DNA of 64,000 nucleotides from Serratia nevei (lineage in GTDB: Bacteria; Pseudomonadota; Gammaproteobacteria; Enterobacterales; Enterobacteriaceae). Under the pieces are notes generated by a model, which saw only the letters and a program-made list of their open reading frames with translations, was not told where the DNA came from and made no database searches. The stretch lies in contig NZ_CP149940.1 in NCBI RefSeq assembly GCF_037948395.1, forward strand, positions 3,906,001 through 3,970,000. Direction: 5' to 3'. The translations under genes were made by a program, and so were the position numbers. This document shows positions 20,989 to 32,096 of this stretch, piece by piece. The first letter of the stretch is position 1. Each line of letters begins with the position of its first letter.

Positions 20989-22010
20989 ACACCATGCGCA
21001 GCGTCGTGATCGAACAGCCCGGGCGCCTGGCGCTGCAGACGCGCGCGCTGCCGCAGCCGGCGGCCGGCGAGGTGCGGGTCAAGGTGAAATTCGCCGGCAT
21101 CTGCGGCTCCGACGTCCATATCTATCACGGCCATAACCCGTTCGCCCGCTATCCGCGGGTGATCGGCCACGAGTTCTTCGGCCTGATCGATGCGCTGGGC
21201 GAAGGCGTCGATCCGGCGCGCCTCGGCGAACGCGTCTCGGTAGATCCGGTGGTGAGCTGCGGCCACTGCTATCCCTGTTCGGTCGGCCGGCCCAACGTCT
21301 GCACCTCGCTGCAGGTGATCGGCGTGCACCGCGACGGCGGCTTCAGCGACTACGCCTGCGTACCGGCGCGCAACGCCTATCCGGTTCCGCCCGCCATCAG
21401 CGATCGCCACGCCGCGATGATCGAACCCTTCAGCATCGCCGCCAACATCACCGCCCACCTGCAACCGCGTCCTGACGACATCGCGCTGATCTACGGCGCC
21501 GGGCCGATGGGGCTCACGGTGATCCAGACGCTGAAAGGCGTGTACGGCGTCAAGCAGGTGTGGGTCGTCGATCGCATCGCCGAGCGGCTGGACATGGCGC
21601 GCGCCAACGGCGCCGACGAGACGTTCAACAACGCCGAGGCCGCATTGCCGCAGGCGCTGCAGCAGCGCGGCATTCAGCCGACGCTGATCGTCGATGCCGC
21701 CTGCCACCCCGCCATTTTGCCGGAGGCGATCGCGCTGGCCTCGCCGGCGGCGCGCATCGGCATCATGGGCTTTTCCGGCGACGCCTGCACCCTGACCCAG
21801 CAGAGCATCACCAGCAAGGAGCTGTCGATCTTCTCCTCGCGCCTGAACAGCGCACGCTTCCCGCAGGTGATCGCCTGGATGGCGGACGGCAAGCTAGACC
21901 CGCAGCGGCTGCTCACCCACTGCGTGCCCGCCGGCGACGTCGAACGGGCGATGCTGATGTTCGAGCGGGATCAGCGCACCTGCTGCAAGGTGCTGCTGCA
22001 GTTCGAGTAA
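20976..22010 (+). CDS. rspB: Zinc-dependent medium-chain dehydrogenase RspB
   Basis: A 344-residue zinc alcohol dehydrogenase, closely matching E. coli RspB. Catalytic zinc ligands are in [16 protein letters not shown] and VIGHEFFG; the structural zinc cysteines are in [15 protein letters not shown]; the Rossmann motif is GAGPMGL. It oxidises a polyol or sugar acid with NAD(P). The ATG at 20976 overlaps the rspA end by 13 bp and has GGAGG upstream; an internal ATG at 20994 (MRSVVIEQP) matches the E. coli start and is the alternative. Translational coupling to rspA is likely. Confidence 0.92.
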   Translation: MELVNTMRSVVIEQPGRLALQTRALPQPAAGEVRVKVKFAGICGSDVHIYHGHNPFARYPRVIGHEFFGLIDALGEGVDPARLGERVSVDPVVSCGHCYPCSVGRPNVCTSLQVIGVHRDGGFSDYACVPARNAYPVPPAISDRHAAMIEPFSIAANITAHLQPRPDDIALIYGAGPMGLTVIQTLKGVYGVKQVWVVDRIAERLDMARANGADETFNNAEAALPQALQQRGIQPTLIVDAACHPAILPEAIALASPAARIGIMGFSGDACTLTQQSITSKELSIFSSRLNSARFPQVIAWMADGKLDPQRLLTHCVPAGDVERAMLMFERDQRTCCKVLLQFE

Positions 22011-22100
22011 CGCCAAGGCCGCATCGGGGCATTGGGCGGCCCCGCCGCCCGTGCAAACAACGAAGCATCACGATTAAAACGACACCCAGTGGAGTGCTTT

Positions 22101-23390
22101 ATGTTTAAAAACCTGCGTTGGACCATCGTGTTCCTGCTGTTCATGGTCTACATGATCAACTACCTCGATCGCGTGGCGCTGTCGATCACCGTGCCGATGA
22201 TCGAACAGGATCTGATGCTGAACGCCGAACAGTTCGGCCTGATCTTCGGCAGCTTCTTCTTCGGCTACGCCATCTTCAACTTCGTCGGCGGGCTGGCGGT
22301 CGACCGTTTCGGCCCGACGCTGGTCCTGGGCGTGGCGGTCGGTCTGTGGTCCCTCTTCTGCGGCATGACGGCAATCGCCACCGGTTTTTACTCGATGCTG
22401 ATCCTGCGCGTCCTGTTCGGCATGGCCGAAGGGCCGATCTGCGCCTCGGCCAACAAGATGATCAATGGCTGGTTCCCGAAGAAGCAGGCGGCGACCGCCA
22501 TGGGCCTGCTCAGCGCCGGTTCGCCGTTAGGCGGCGCCGTGGCCGGGCCGATCGTCGGCTATCTGGCGCTGGCGTTCGGCTGGCGGCCGGCGTTTATGAT
22601 CATCTGCGCCATCGGCATCGTCTGGATGCTGGTGTGGTTCTTCGTGGTGGCGGATAACCCGGCGAAAAGCCAGCGCGTCAGCGCCGAAGAACGGGCGCTG
22701 ATCGCGCGGTTGAAACAGGAAAACCTCGGCGAGGAAAGCGCGCTGAGCGACGCCGCGCACGGGCTGGGTTACTACCTGAAGCAGCCGATCATTCTGGTCA
22801 CCGCCTTCGCCTTCTTCTGCTACAACTACATTCTGTTCTTCTTCCTGAGCTGGTTCCCCTCGTATCTGGTGCAGGCGCACAACCTGAACATCAAGGAGAT
22901 GAGTCTGACCACGATGATCCCGTGGATCGTCGGCTTCGTCGGGCTGGCGCTCGGCGGCTATATTTCCGACAAAATCTTCAACATCACCGGCAAATTGCTG
23001 CTGTCGCGCAAGATCGTGCTGGTCACCAGCCTGCTGGCGGCGGCGGTGTGCGTGGCGTTGGCAGGCACCGTCAGCAGCGTGGTGCCGGCGGTGATGCTGA
23101 TGTCGGTGTCGATCTTCTTCCTTTACATCACCGGCGCCCTCTACTGGGCGATCATCCAGGACGTGGTGCATAAATCCCGGGTCGGCGGCGCCAGCGGGTT
23201 CATTCATTTGATCGGCAGCGTCTCCGGCATCATCGGGCCGATCGTCACCGGCTACATCGTGCAGAACACCGGCAAATTCGACAGCGCCTTTATGCTGGCG
23301 GGCGGCGTCGCCGCGCTGGGCGCGCTGCTGGTGCTGCTGGTGATCAAGGCGCCGCGCGCAACGGCGGGCGTGCAAATCTTAAAACCATAA
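22101..23390 (+). CDS. MFS transporter, anion:cation symporter (ACS) family
   Basis: A 429-residue permease with 12 predicted helices. The opening [31 protein letters not shown] and [25 protein letters not shown] are typical of the ACS family that carries hexuronates, galactonate, glucarate and related acids. With rspA and rspB next to it, it is probably the uptake system for the locus substrate. The start at 22101 follows GGAGTGCTTT; 90 bp separate it from rspB. Confidence 0.9.
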   Translation: MFKNLRWTIVFLLFMVYMINYLDRVALSITVPMIEQDLMLNAEQFGLIFGSFFFGYAIFNFVGGLAVDRFGPTLVLGVAVGLWSLFCGMTAIATGFYSMLILRVLFGMAEGPICASANKMINGWFPKKQAATAMGLLSAGSPLGGAVAGPIVGYLALAFGWRPAFMIICAIGIVWMLVWFFVVADNPAKSQRVSAEERALIARLKQENLGEESALSDAAHGLGYYLKQPIILVTAFAFFCYNYILFFFLSWFPSYLVQAHNLNIKEMSLTTMIPWIVGFVGLALGGYISDKIFNITGKLLLSRKIVLVTSLLAAAVCVALAGTVSSVVPAVMLMSVSIFFLYITGALYWAIIQDVVHKSRVGGASGFIHLIGSVSGIIGPIVTGYIVQNTGKFDSAFMLAGGVAALGALLVLLVIKAPRATAGVQILKP

Positions 23391-23442
23391 CGCCAGGCGG
23401 GGCGGCTTCGCCCCTTTGCTTACCTCTCCAGGGACATTGAAC

Positions 23443-24528
23443 ATGAGACTTTCCGACCACAGCGCGCTGCCGGCCGCCATTATTCGGCCCGGCTACGCAC
23501 GTGAGCGCGTGAAACCGCGCATGGTGCATATCGGCTTCGGCGCGTTTCACCGCGCGCACCAGGCGATGTACGCCGACAGGCTGGCCAGCGAGCACGGCAG
23601 CGACTGGGGCTACTGCGAAATCAGCATGCAGCACGGCCGGCAAAAGATCGCCGACCTACGGCAACAGGATCTGCTGTTCTCGGTGGCGGAGATGGACGAC
23701 GACGGCTGGCGGGGCCGGGTCATCGGCGTGGTGCGCCAGGCGCTGCACCTGCAAACCGACGGGCTGGCGGCGGTGCTGGCGGCCCTGACGCAGCCTGAGA
23801 TCGCCATCGTCTCGCTGACCATCAGCGAAAAGGGCTATTGCCACCACCCTGCCAGCGGCCGGCTGATGGCGGAACACCCGGCGATCGCGCATGATATCGC
23901 CCATCCGGCACAGCCACAGTCGGCGCCGGGGCTGCTGCTGGCGGCGCTGCGCCTGCGCCGTGAACGCGGGCTGCCGCCGTTCGCCGTGATGTCCTGCGAC
24001 AATATGCCGGCCAACGGCCGGGTCACGCGCCAGGTGCTGCTCGACCTGGCGCAGCGGCAGGATCCGGCGCTGGCCGACTGGGTGCGTCAAGAGGTCGCCT
24101 TCCCTTCCACCATGGTGGATCGCATCGTGCCGGCGATGACGCAGGAAGCCCGCGGCCAGCTGCTTGCCTGGCTGGGCGGCGTCGAGGATGAGGTCGGCGT
24201 GGCCTGCGAACCATTCAGCCAGTGGGTCATTGAGGACCGCTTTCCCCAGGGGCGACCGGCCTGGGAAAAGGTCGGCGCCGAACTGGTGAGCGACGTGCTG
24301 CCGTTTGAGGAGATGAAGCTGCGCATGCTGAACGGCAGCCATTCGTTCCTCGCCTATCTCGGCTATCTGGCCGGTTATCAGCACGTCGGTGACTGCATGC
24401 AGGACGCGGATTTTGTCCGCGCCGTCAGCCACGCTTATCATCAACTGCTGAGCCTGGGGGCCAAAGCCGCCGTCGCCGCTCTGCCGCTTACCGACCGGGA
24501 GGTTTCCGATGACCGTCACCACGCATAA
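23443..24528 (+). CDS. Polyol/mannitol dehydrogenase family protein with shortened C-terminal domain
   Basis: A 361-residue relative of fructuronate reductase, mannonate oxidoreductase and mannitol 2-dehydrogenase (YdfI/UxuB/YeiQ-like), usually about 485 residues. The N-terminal Rossmann motif [13 protein letters not shown] and the catalytic KxxxxNxxH motif (Lys292, Asn297, His300 in KLRMLNGSH) are intact. After residue about 324 the sequence jumps to [22 protein letters not shown], which looks like the extreme C-terminal helix of the family, so roughly 120 residues of the helical C-terminal domain seem missing in frame. In E. coli ydfI also lies with rspR and rspAB. It overlaps the next gene by 20 bp. 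Activity is doubtful. Confidence 0.78.
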   Translation: MRLSDHSALPAAIIRPGYARERVKPRMVHIGFGAFHRAHQAMYADRLASEHGSDWGYCEISMQHGRQKIADLRQQDLLFSVAEMDDDGWRGRVIGVVRQALHLQTDGLAAVLAALTQPEIAIVSLTISEKGYCHHPASGRLMAEHPAIAHDIAHPAQPQSAPGLLLAALRLRRERGLPPFAVMSCDNMPANGRVTRQVLLDLAQRQDPALADWVRQEVAFPSTMVDRIVPAMTQEARGQLLAWLGGVEDEVGVACEPFSQWVIEDRFPQGRPAWEKVGAELVSDVLPFEEMKLRMLNGSHSFLAYLGYLAGYQHVGDCMQDADFVRAVSHAYHQLLSLGAKAAVAALPLTDREVSDDRHHA

Positions 24529-25840
24529 CGCCGTCAATACCGGCAATCAACCGCTGCTGCGGCGCGTCGCCAGCGCTTCGGCCATCGGCACCGCCGCCGA
24601 ATATTATGATTTCTTCGCTTACGGCACCGCTGCGGTGCTGTTCTTCGGCCAGCTGTTTTTCCCCAGCGCCGATCCGCTGATCAGCACGCTGGCGGCCTTC
24701 GCCACCTACGCGGTCGGTTTCCTGGCGCGCCCGCTGGGCGGCATCGTGTTCGGCCACATCGGCGACAAGGTCGGCCGCAAGAAGGCGCTGGTGATCACCA
24801 TCCTGATCGTCGGCCTCGGCACCTTCTGCATCGGCCTGCTGCCCACCTATGAGCAGATCGGCATCTGGGCGCCGCTCGCGCTGATCTTTATCCGCGTGCT
24901 GCAGGGCTTCGGCGTCGGCGGCGAACAGGCCGGCGCGGTGCTGATGACCGCCGAATACGCGCCGCCGCCGCGGCGCGGCTTCTACGCCAGCTGGGTACAG
25001 ATCGGCGCGCCCGCCGGTTTCCTGCTGCCATCGGGGCTGTTCGCGCTGCTGACCGCCGTGCTGTCGCCGGCGCAGATGCTGGACTGGGGCTGGCGCATTC
25101 CGTTCCTGCTCAGCCTGCTGCTGGTGATCGTCGGGCTGTTTATTCGCCTGAAGATCGACGAGTCGCCGGTGTTTACCCAGATCCGCGCCACCAAGGCGGT
25201 GGAGAGCCGGCCGGTGGTGGAAGTGGCCCGCCGCTACCCCGGCCTTATCGGCAAAGGGGTGTGCGCCAAGCTGATTGAAGCCTGCGCCTTCGCCATGTTC
25301 ACGGTGATCGTGCTGGCCTACGGCAAGGCCAACCACCTCAACGAGACCATTCTGCTGGAGGCGATGATCGTGGCGGTGCTGCTGGAGATTTTCGCCATTC
25401 CGCTGATGGGCCGCCTCTCCGATCGGGTTGGGCGAAAACCGGTGTACATCGCCGGCGCGCTGCTGCAGGTGGTGTGCATCGTGCCGTTCTTTATGGCGAT
25501 CAACCTCGATAGTTTCTGGGTGACGCAGATCGCCATGATAGTGGTGCTGACCTTCGGCCACAGCATGTGCTACGCGCCACAGGCCTCCTACTTCCCGGAG
25601 CTGTTCCCCACCCGCGTGCGCTGCAGCGGCATCGCGCTGATCTGGCAGATAGGATCGCTGATCGGCAGCGGCATTCTGGGGCTGCTGGCGGTGAAGATCC
25701 TGCAGGTGACCGGCGGCCACTACTACGGGCTGGCGGGTTACATGATGGTGCTGGGCGTAGTGTCGGCCATCGGCCTGAGCCTGATGCCGGAAACCGCGCC
25801 GGGGCGGCGCAAGCAGGAATATCAGGATTGGCATCACTGA
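24509..25840 (+). CDS. MFS transporter, metabolite:H+ symporter (MHS) family
   Basis: A 443-residue, 12-helix permease of the MHS group (ShiA, KgtP, ProP, YdfJ relatives). [38 protein letters not shown] and LRCSGIAL-like [15 protein letters not shown] are the family signatures. It is read from an ATG inside the end of the dehydrogenase gene, with GGGAGG upstream, so translation is coupled. E. coli keeps an MHS carrier, ydfJ, in its rsp neighbourhood; the substrate is not known. It is the second permease of this locus. Confidence 0.9.
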   Translation: MTVTTHNAVNTGNQPLLRRVASASAIGTAAEYYDFFAYGTAAVLFFGQLFFPSADPLISTLAAFATYAVGFLARPLGGIVFGHIGDKVGRKKALVITILIVGLGTFCIGLLPTYEQIGIWAPLALIFIRVLQGFGVGGEQAGAVLMTAEYAPPPRRGFYASWVQIGAPAGFLLPSGLFALLTAVLSPAQMLDWGWRIPFLLSLLLVIVGLFIRLKIDESPVFTQIRATKAVESRPVVEVARRYPGLIGKGVCAKLIEACAFAMFTVIVLAYGKANHLNETILLEAMIVAVLLEIFAIPLMGRLSDRVGRKPVYIAGALLQVVCIVPFFMAINLDSFWVTQIAMIVVLTFGHSMCYAPQASYFPELFPTRVRCSGIALIWQIGSLIGSGILGLLAVKILQVTGGHYYGLAGYMMVLGVVSAIGLSLMPETAPGRRKQEYQDWHH

Positions 25841-25892
25841 GTTACCCTACCCGGCGGGTGGATTTATCCCCCCGCCCTCAACCAATAATCTG

Positions 25893-25904
25893 CTAGTATG
25901 GTGG
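25893..25904. promoter_or_regulatory. Candidate second RspR operator
   Basis: CTAGTATGGTGG, 35 bp before rspR, matches the sequence before rspA at 19707-19718 in 10 of 12 positions. TATGGT may alternatively be a -10 element in both places. Confidence 0.3.
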
Positions 25905-25938
25905 CATTCGAATTCCAGCCAGATGCCTGATTGTCGCC

Positions 25939-26625
25939 ATGTCTGAAACGTACAGTCTCACCAACAACGTCCCGGTCAACCAGCAGATCTATCGCTTCCT
26001 GCGCAAGGATATCGTCGACTGCACCATCCCCCCCGGCACCCTGTTGTCCGAGAAAGAGATTTCCACGCGCTTTTGCGTTTCGCGCCAGCCAGTGCGCGAA
26101 GCCTTCATCAAGCTGGCGGAGGCCGGCCTGGTGCAGATCCTGCCGCAGCGCGGCACTTTCGTGATGAAAATCTCCGCCAAGCGCGTGGCCGACGGGCGCT
26201 TTATTCGTCAGGCGGTGGAATGCGCCATCGTGCGCCGCGCAGCGGAGCGCGCCACCCCGGCGCAGCTGATGACGCTGGAGCATAACCTGCACCGTCAGGC
26301 GCTGGCGGCGCAGAACGGGCAGACGCGCGAGTTTCTGGCGCTGGACGATGAATTCCACCAGCTGCTGACCCAGTTCGCCGACTGCCCGCTGGCGTGGGAG
26401 ACCATCGAAACCATCAAGGCCACCATGGATCGGGTGCGTTTCCTCAGCCTGAGCGAAGTCTCGCCGCCGGAGAGCCTGATCAAGCAGCACTACCGCATCT
26501 ACGAAGCGCTGAAAGCGCGCGATGCCGAGGCGGCGGAGCGCGCCATCCACGATCACCTGCAGGAGATGATCTACTCCATCACCCCGATCGCCCTGCAGAA
26601 CACCGAGTGGTTCGAGATCGAATAA
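25939..26625 (+). CDS. rspR: GntR-family (FadR type) transcriptional regulator RspR
   Basis: A 228-residue regulator, very like E. coli RspR (YdfH): VNQQIYRFLRKDIVDCTIPPGTLLSEKEISTRF and VSRQPVREAFIKLAEAGLVQILPQRGTFV form the winged helix, and an all-helical FCD ligand domain follows with DDEFHQLLTQFADCPLAWETIE. E. coli RspR represses rspAB and responds to starvation signals or sugar acids. It is the last gene of the locus on the same strand, so it probably controls the whole cluster. A short GC-rich hairpin (about 26638-26662) follows. Confidence 0.93.
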   Translation: MSETYSLTNNVPVNQQIYRFLRKDIVDCTIPPGTLLSEKEISTRFCVSRQPVREAFIKLAEAGLVQILPQRGTFVMKISAKRVADGRFIRQAVECAIVRRAAERATPAQLMTLEHNLHRQALAAQNGQTREFLALDDEFHQLLTQFADCPLAWETIETIKATMDRVRFLSLSEVSPPESLIKQHYRIYEALKARDAEAAERAIHDHLQEMIYSITPIALQNTEWFEIE

Positions 26626-26831
26626 TCAATCGCTTAGCGCGCCGGGGGCGATCGTCCCCGCGTATTTGGCCTCGCCAATGGCATTTCCTCTCAATCGCAT
26701 CTATTGTTTGTCCTTGCCGGATCAAGTTCGGTAGTATCGCTTTACAGCTTCAATCACCGCTTTTTTACTTCGCCGGTGGTCAAAAACCCTTGCATTGCCG
26801 GTGTATGAAGAAGCTTAATCGGGAGTGAATC

Positions 26832-27881
26832 ATGACTGATATTGTGCAGTTGCTAGGAAAGGAAGCGGAAGATCTGCTGCAACACCGCTGTACCACTATC
26901 CCCGCCGAGAATCTCTACCTGCCGGGCGCCGACTTCGTCGACCGCGTAATGATCGATAACAACCGTCCCAACAGCGTGCTGCGTTCGATGCAAACCCTGT
27001 TCAACCACGGCCGCCTGGCCGGCACCGGCTACCTGTCGATCCTGCCGGTCGATCAGGGCATCGAGCACTCCGCCGCCGCCTCGTTCGCCGCCAACCCGCT
27101 GTATTTCGATCCGAAGAACATCGTCGAGCTGGCGATTGAAGCCGGCTGTAACTGCGTCGCCTCCACTTACGGCGTGCTGGCGTCCGTATCGCGCCGCTAC
27201 GCGCACAAGATCCCGTTCCTGGTCAAACTCAACCACAACGAAACGCTGAGCTACCCGACCCAGTACGACCAGACCCTGTACGCCAGCGTCGAGCAGGCGT
27301 TCAACATGGGCGCGGTGGCGGTCGGCGCCACCATTTACTTCGGCTCCGAGCAGTCGCGCCGCCAGATCGAAGAGATCTCGATCGCCTTCGAGCGCGCACA
27401 TGAGCTGGGCATGGTCACCGTGTTGTGGGCCTATCTGCGCAACCCGGCGTTCAACAAGGATGGCGTGGACTACCACTCCAGCGCCGATCTGACCGGCCAG
27501 GCCAACCACATCGCCGCCACCATCGGCGCCGACATCGTCAAACAGAAAATGGCGGAAAACAACGGCGGCTACCGCGCGGTGAAATTCGGCTATACCGACG
27601 ATCGCGTCTACACCAAGCTGACCACCGATCATCCGATCGATCTGGTGCGCTACCAACTGGCCAACTGCTACATGGGCCGCGCCGGGCTGATCAACTCCGG
27701 CGGCGCCGCCGGTGAGAACGACCTGCAGGAGTCGGTGCGCACCGCGGTGATCAACAAACGCGCCGGCGGCATGGGCCTGATCCTGGGGCGCAAGGCGTTC
27801 AAGAAATCGATGAAAGACGGCGTGGCGCTGATCAACGCTGTGCAAGACGCCTACCTGGACAAGAAGGTCACCATCGCCTGA
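26832..27881 (+). CDS. fbaB: Class I fructose-bisphosphate aldolase FbaB
   Basis: A 349-residue Schiff-base aldolase of the DhnA family (E. coli FbaB 350). [28 protein letters not shown] and the Lys of AVKFGYTDD mark the TIM-barrel active site; [11 protein letters not shown] is the phosphate loop. It interconverts fructose 1,6-bisphosphate with glyceraldehyde 3-phosphate and dihydroxyacetone phosphate, mainly during gluconeogenic growth. The start at 26832 follows GGGAGTGAATC. E. coli fbaB is repressed by Cra; no clear Cra site was found in the 206-bp upstream gap. Confidence 0.95.
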   Translation: MTDIVQLLGKEAEDLLQHRCTTIPAENLYLPGADFVDRVMIDNNRPNSVLRSMQTLFNHGRLAGTGYLSILPVDQGIEHSAAASFAANPLYFDPKNIVELAIEAGCNCVASTYGVLASVSRRYAHKIPFLVKLNHNETLSYPTQYDQTLYASVEQAFNMGAVAVGATIYFGSEQSRRQIEEISIAFERAHELGMVTVLWAYLRNPAFNKDGVDYHSSADLTGQANHIAATIGADIVKQKMAENNGGYRAVKFGYTDDRVYTKLTTDHPIDLVRYQLANCYMGRAGLINSGGAAGENDLQESVRTAVINKRAGGMGLILGRKAFKKSMKDGVALINAVQDAYLDKKVTIA

Positions 27882-27902
27882 TGTGACGGACCACCTGTCC
27901 TC

Positions 27903-27926
27903 AAGCCCGGCTAGCCGGGCTTTTTT
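27903..27926 (+). terminator. Terminator of fbaB
   Basis: A 9-bp perfect stem AAGCCCGGC / GCCGGGCTT with a 2-base loop, followed by T4, 22 bp after the fbaB stop. Confidence 0.92.
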
Positions 27927-28007
27927 GTGCCCGCTTTCTCCCTCTCATGCCACAGACCTTCTCTTTCTTTCATTTTAAACTTTCGAAATAAAATATTTAT
28001 CTTTCAA

Positions 28008-28027
28008 ACTGTGATCTATTTAAAACA
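28008..28027 (+). promoter_or_regulatory. Candidate CRP site of the glucitol operon
   Basis: ACTGTGATCTATTTAAAACA has a perfect left half TGTGATCTA and a poor right half. It lies about 100 bp upstream of srlA in an AT-rich leader that also holds TTTCGAAA-like sequence (27981-27988), reminiscent of DeoR-family operators. The E. coli srl operon is CRP-activated and SrlR-repressed. Confidence 0.4.
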
Positions 28028-28032
28028 AATAG

Positions 28033-28665
<633 letters not shown>

Positions 28666-28680
28666 TTCGTGGAGTGCAGC

Positions 28681-29661
28681 ATGAGTGCTTATATCCGTAT
28701 TGAAAAAGGCGCCAGCGGCTGGGGTGGCCCCCTGGAGCTGCCGATAGAGCCCGGCAAGAAAGTGGTGTACATCACCGCCGGCACCCGGCCTTCGATCGTC
28801 GATCGCCTCAGCGAATTGACCGGCTGGCCGGCCGTCGACGGTTTCAAAGAGGGCGAGCCGCCGGCGGAAGAGATCGGCGTGGCGGTGATCGACTGCGGTG
28901 GCACCCTGCGCTGCGGCCTGTACCCGAAACGCCGCATTCCGACGGTCAACATCCACGCCACCGGCCAGTCCGGCCCGCTGGCGCAGTTTATCCTCGAAGA
29001 CATCTATGTCTCCGGCGTGCGCGACCACAACATCAGCCGAATCGAAGCAGTAGATAGCCAGCCCGCCACCGCCGTTGCAGCGTCGCCCAAGGCGCGCGAC
29101 TACGACACCAGCAAGAAGATCACCGAGCAAAGCGACGGGCTGCTGGCGAAGGTCGGCATGGGCATGGGATCGGTGGTGGCGGTGTTCTTCCAGGCCGGGC
29201 GCGACACCATCGACACCGTGCTGAAGACCATCCTGCCGTTTATGGCGTTCGTCTCGGCCTTGATCGGCATCATCATGGCCTCCGGCCTCGGGGACTTTAT
29301 CGCTCACGGCCTGACGCCGCTCGCCAACAGCCCGATCGGCCTGGTGACGCTGGCGCTGATCTGCTCATTCCCGCTGCTGTCGCCGTTCCTCGGCCCCGGC
29401 GCGGTCATCGCCCAGGTGATCGGCGTGCTGGTCGGGGTGCAGATCGGCCTCGGCCATATTCCGCCGCAGCTGGCGCTGCCCGCGCTGTTCGCCATCAACG
29501 CGCAGGCCGCCTGCGACTTCATTCCGGTCGGCCTGTCGCTGGCGGAAGCCAAGCAGGATACCGTGCGGGTCGGCGTGCCCTCGGTGCTGGTCGGCCGCTT
29601 CCTGACCGGCGCGCCGACGGTGTTGATCGCCTGGGCCGCCTCGGCCTTCATTTATCAATAA
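28681..29661 (+). CDS. srlE: PTS glucitol/sorbitol transporter subunit IIB (SrlE)
   Basis: A 326-residue protein (E. coli SrlE 319) with an N-terminal IIB domain ([30 protein letters not shown]; the phospho-accepting cysteine is in [19 protein letters not shown]) and a C-terminal membrane half ([20 protein letters not shown] to [20 protein letters not shown]). It transfers phosphate from SrlB to glucitol. It starts 15 bp after srlA with GGAGTGCAGC as ribosome site. Confidence 0.96.
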   Translation: MSAYIRIEKGASGWGGPLELPIEPGKKVVYITAGTRPSIVDRLSELTGWPAVDGFKEGEPPAEEIGVAVIDCGGTLRCGLYPKRRIPTVNIHATGQSGPLAQFILEDIYVSGVRDHNISRIEAVDSQPATAVAASPKARDYDTSKKITEQSDGLLAKVGMGMGSVVAVFFQAGRDTIDTVLKTILPFMAFVSALIGIIMASGLGDFIAHGLTPLANSPIGLVTLALICSFPLLSPFLGPGAVIAQVIGVLVGVQIGLGHIPPQLALPALFAINAQAACDFIPVGLSLAEAKQDTVRVGVPSVLVGRFLTGAPTVLIAWAASAFIYQ

Positions 29662-29683
29662 GCTGATTTCCAGGGAGACGTTT

Positions 29684-30046
29684 ATGCACACCATTTTTCA
29701 CACCACCATCACGCAGATCGGTGGCTGCGCCCGCGACGCGTTGCTGGACAACATGCTGATCACCTTCCGTGAAGGCGCGCCGGCGGATATCGAAGAGTTC
29801 TGCTTCATCCACCGCCACGGTGCGACCGCCGGTGAGCTGCAGGTCGGCGGCGTGATGGAGCTGGCGCAGCAGCGCTACGCCATCACCGCCGTTGGCAGCG
29901 TTGCCACGCAGAACCTGCGCGAACTGGGCCACATCACCGTGCGCTTCGACGGCGAAGCCGAAGCCGAATTCCCCGGCTCGATCCACGTATCCGGCCCGAC
30001 GCCGACCGATATCCCGTTGGGCAGCACGCTGTCATTTATCGCATAA
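29684..30046 (+). CDS. srlB: PTS glucitol/sorbitol transporter subunit IIA (SrlB)
   Basis: A 120-residue cytoplasmic IIA protein. The histidine-bearing strand EEFCFIHRHGATAGELQ carries the phospho-acceptor site and FPGSIHVSGPTPTDIPLGS the conserved C-terminal region. It passes phosphate from HPr to SrlE. Located 22 bp after srlE. Confidence 0.94.
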   Translation: MHTIFHTTITQIGGCARDALLDNMLITFREGAPADIEEFCFIHRHGATAGELQVGGVMELAQQRYAITAVGSVATQNLRELGHITVRFDGEAEAEFPGSIHVSGPTPTDIPLGSTLSFIA

Positions 30047-30056
30047 GGAGTAGACC

Positions 30057-30836
30057 ATGTCTGAAGTAGCTGTAGTGATTGGCGGCGGCCAAACGTTAGG
30101 CGCCTTTTTGTCCCGCGGGCTGGCGCAGGCCGGTTATCGGGTGGCGGTGGCCGATCTGAACGCCGACAACGCCAATCTGGTGGCACAGCAGATCAACGAA
30201 GCGTTTGGCGCAGGCAGCGCCTGCGGTTTTCAGGCCGACGCCACCGACGAGCAGAGCGTAATCGCGCTGGCGGCGGCGGTTGACCGGGCGTTCGGCCAGG
30301 CCAACCTGCTGGTGTACAGCGCCGGCATCGCCAAGGCGGCGCCGATCACCGATTTCCCGCTGGGCGACTTCGATCGCTCGCTGCAGGTGAACCTGGTGGG
30401 TTATTTCCTCTGCGCCCGCGAGTTCTCGCGCCTGATGATCCGCGACGGCATCGCCGGGCGCATCATTCAGATCAACTCCAAGTCCGGCAAGGTCGGCAGC
30501 AAGCACAACTCCGGCTACAGCGCCGCCAAGTTCGGCGGCGTGGGGCTGACGCAGTCGCTGGCGCTCGATCTGGCGGAATACGGCATTACCGTGCATTCGC
30601 TGATGCTCGGCAACCTGCTGAAGTCGCCGATGTTCCAGTCGCTGCTGCCGCAGTACGCGCAAAAACTGGGCATCGCGCCGGACCAGGTGGAGCAGTACTA
30701 CATCGACAAAGTGCCGCTGAAGCGCGGCTGCGACTACCAGGACGTGCTGAACACCCTGCTGTTCTACGCCAGCGACAAGGCCTCTTACTGCACCGGCCAA
30801 TCGATCAATATCACCGGCGGCCAGGTGATGTTCTGA
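30057..30836 (+). CDS. srlD: Sorbitol-6-phosphate 2-dehydrogenase (SrlD)
   Basis: A 259-residue short-chain dehydrogenase that converts D-glucitol 6-phosphate to fructose 6-phosphate with NAD. The nucleotide-binding VIGGGQTLGAFLSRGLA, the YSAGIAK strand (NAG position) and the catalytic YSAAK (in HNSGYSAAKFGG) are in place, and the length equals E. coli SrlD. The ribosome site is AAGGAG, 10 bp after srlB. Confidence 0.96.
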   Translation: MSEVAVVIGGGQTLGAFLSRGLAQAGYRVAVADLNADNANLVAQQINEAFGAGSACGFQADATDEQSVIALAAAVDRAFGQANLLVYSAGIAKAAPITDFPLGDFDRSLQVNLVGYFLCAREFSRLMIRDGIAGRIIQINSKSGKVGSKHNSGYSAAKFGGVGLTQSLALDLAEYGITVHSLMLGNLLKSPMFQSLLPQYAQKLGIAPDQVEQYYIDKVPLKRGCDYQDVLNTLLFYASDKASYCTGQSINITGGQVMF

Positions 30837-30882
30837 CGCCATCGACGCCCCCTTCCGCGGAAGGGGGTCTAAGGAGAACCCC

Positions 30883-31239
30883 ATGACTCAAGCTCTGATC
30901 GTCTTCGCGCTGCTGGCCTGGCTGCTGCAAATCGCCTTCGGCTGGTGGCAGCTGCAGCGCTTCAACCGCGCCTTCGACGGCCTGTGCCGGCTGGGCGCCG
31001 TCGGCGTCGGCCGTTCCGGCGGCCGCTTCCGCCCGCGAGTGGTGCTGGCGCTGGCCTTCGACGCCGATCGGCGGGTATGCGGCAGCCTGTTGCTGGGCGG
31101 CCTGACCGTTTTCGCCCGGCCCCGCCCGCTGCCTCGATTGCACGGTTTGCATCAGCGGGATTTGCGCCCGGATGTGATCTTCCCCGAGGATCGCGCATGC
31201 CAGTCTGCACTATCGTTAGCGATTAAACCCAAATCGTGA
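30883..31239 (+). CDS. gutM: Glucitol operon activator protein GutM
   Basis: A 118-residue protein with an N-terminal membrane segment (LIVFALLAWLLQIAFGWWQL), then QRFNRAFDGLCRLGAVGVGRSGGRFRPRVVLALAFD, matching E. coli GutM. It is reported to act as an accessory activator of the glucitol operon; the mechanism is not known, and a membrane-anchored activator is unusual. AAGGAGAACCCC precedes the start. Confidence 0.93.
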   Translation: MTQALIVFALLAWLLQIAFGWWQLQRFNRAFDGLCRLGAVGVGRSGGRFRPRVVLALAFDADRRVCGSLLLGGLTVFARPRPLPRLHGLHQRDLRPDVIFPEDRACQSALSLAIKPKS

Positions 31240-31322
31240 TATTTTCACATTAAAAGACATTACCTTTCATAGTGAATTATTCAGCGAGGGGAAATGCCCA
31301 ACTCTTGTGAACGGGAATCGCG

Positions 31323-32096
31323 ATGAAACCAAAGCAGCGGCAGGCCGCTATCCTTGAATATCTGCAGCGGCATGGCAAAACGGCAGTGGATGCCCTGGCC
31401 GAGCATTTCTCCACCACCGGCACCACCATCCGCAAGGATCTCACCCTGCTGGAAGAAGAAGGCGAGGTGATCCGCACCTACGGCGGCGTGGTGCTCAGCC
31501 GCGACGACGGCGATCAGCCGATCGACCGCAAAACCCATATCAATACCGAGAAAAAACGCCACATTGCCAGCGCCGCCGTGGCGCTGATCGCCGACGGCGA
31601 CTCGCTGATCTTCGATGCCGGCAGCACGGTGCTGCAGATGGTGCCGCACCTGGCGCAGTTCAATAACATCACGGTGATGACCAACAGCCTGACCATCGTC
31701 AACGCGCTGGTGGAGCTGGACAACGATCAGACCATCCTGATGCCCGGCGGCACCTACCGCAAAAAATCGGCCTCGTTCCACGGCAGCCTGGCCGAATCGG
31801 CGTTTCAGCAGTTCAGCTTCGACAAGCTGTTTATCGGCGCGGACGGCGTCGATCTCAACGCCGGCGTCACCACCTTTAACGAAGTGCACAACGTCAGCAA
31901 AGCGATGTGCGAAGCCGCCGGCCGCATTATTCTGTTGGTAGACTCCTCGAAATTCGGCCGCAAGAGCCCGAACGTGGTGTGCGAACTCAGCGCCGTCGAC
32001 ACGCTGATCACCGACCGAGACATCAACCCCGATTACCTCGCCGCCCTGCAGGCGAAAGGCATCAATATCCTTCTGGTAGGAGACCCCGATGAGTAA
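31323..32096 (+). CDS. srlR: DeoR-family glucitol operon repressor SrlR
   Basis: A 257-residue DeoR-type regulator: the N-terminal helix-turn-helix [31 protein letters not shown] is followed by an isomerase-like sensor domain with [13 protein letters not shown] and [20 protein letters not shown]. By family it represses srl genes until glucitol 6-phosphate or a related sugar phosphate binds. It begins 83 bp after gutM and overlaps gutQ by 8 bp. Confidence 0.94.
   Translation: MKPKQRQAAILEYLQRHGKTAVDALAEHFSTTGTTIRKDLTLLEEEGEVIRTYGGVVLSRDDGDQPIDRKTHINTEKKRHIASAAVALIADGDSLIFDAGSTVLQMVPHLAQFNNITVMTNSLTIVNALVELDNDQTILMPGGTYRKKSASFHGSLAESAFQQFSFDKLFIGADGVDLNAGVTTFNEVHNVSKAMCEAAGRIILLVDSSKFGRKSPNVVCELSAVDTLITDRDINPDYLAALQAKGINILLVGDPDE

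Noticed and set aside
26626..26831. Cra operator upstream of fbaB
   Set aside because: GCTTAATCGGGA (about 26813-26824) only loosely resembles the Cra consensus.
31232..31247. CRP-like site GTGATATTTTCAC between gutM and srlR
   Set aside because: The half-sites are separated by 5 instead of 6 bp, and it overlaps the gutM stop.
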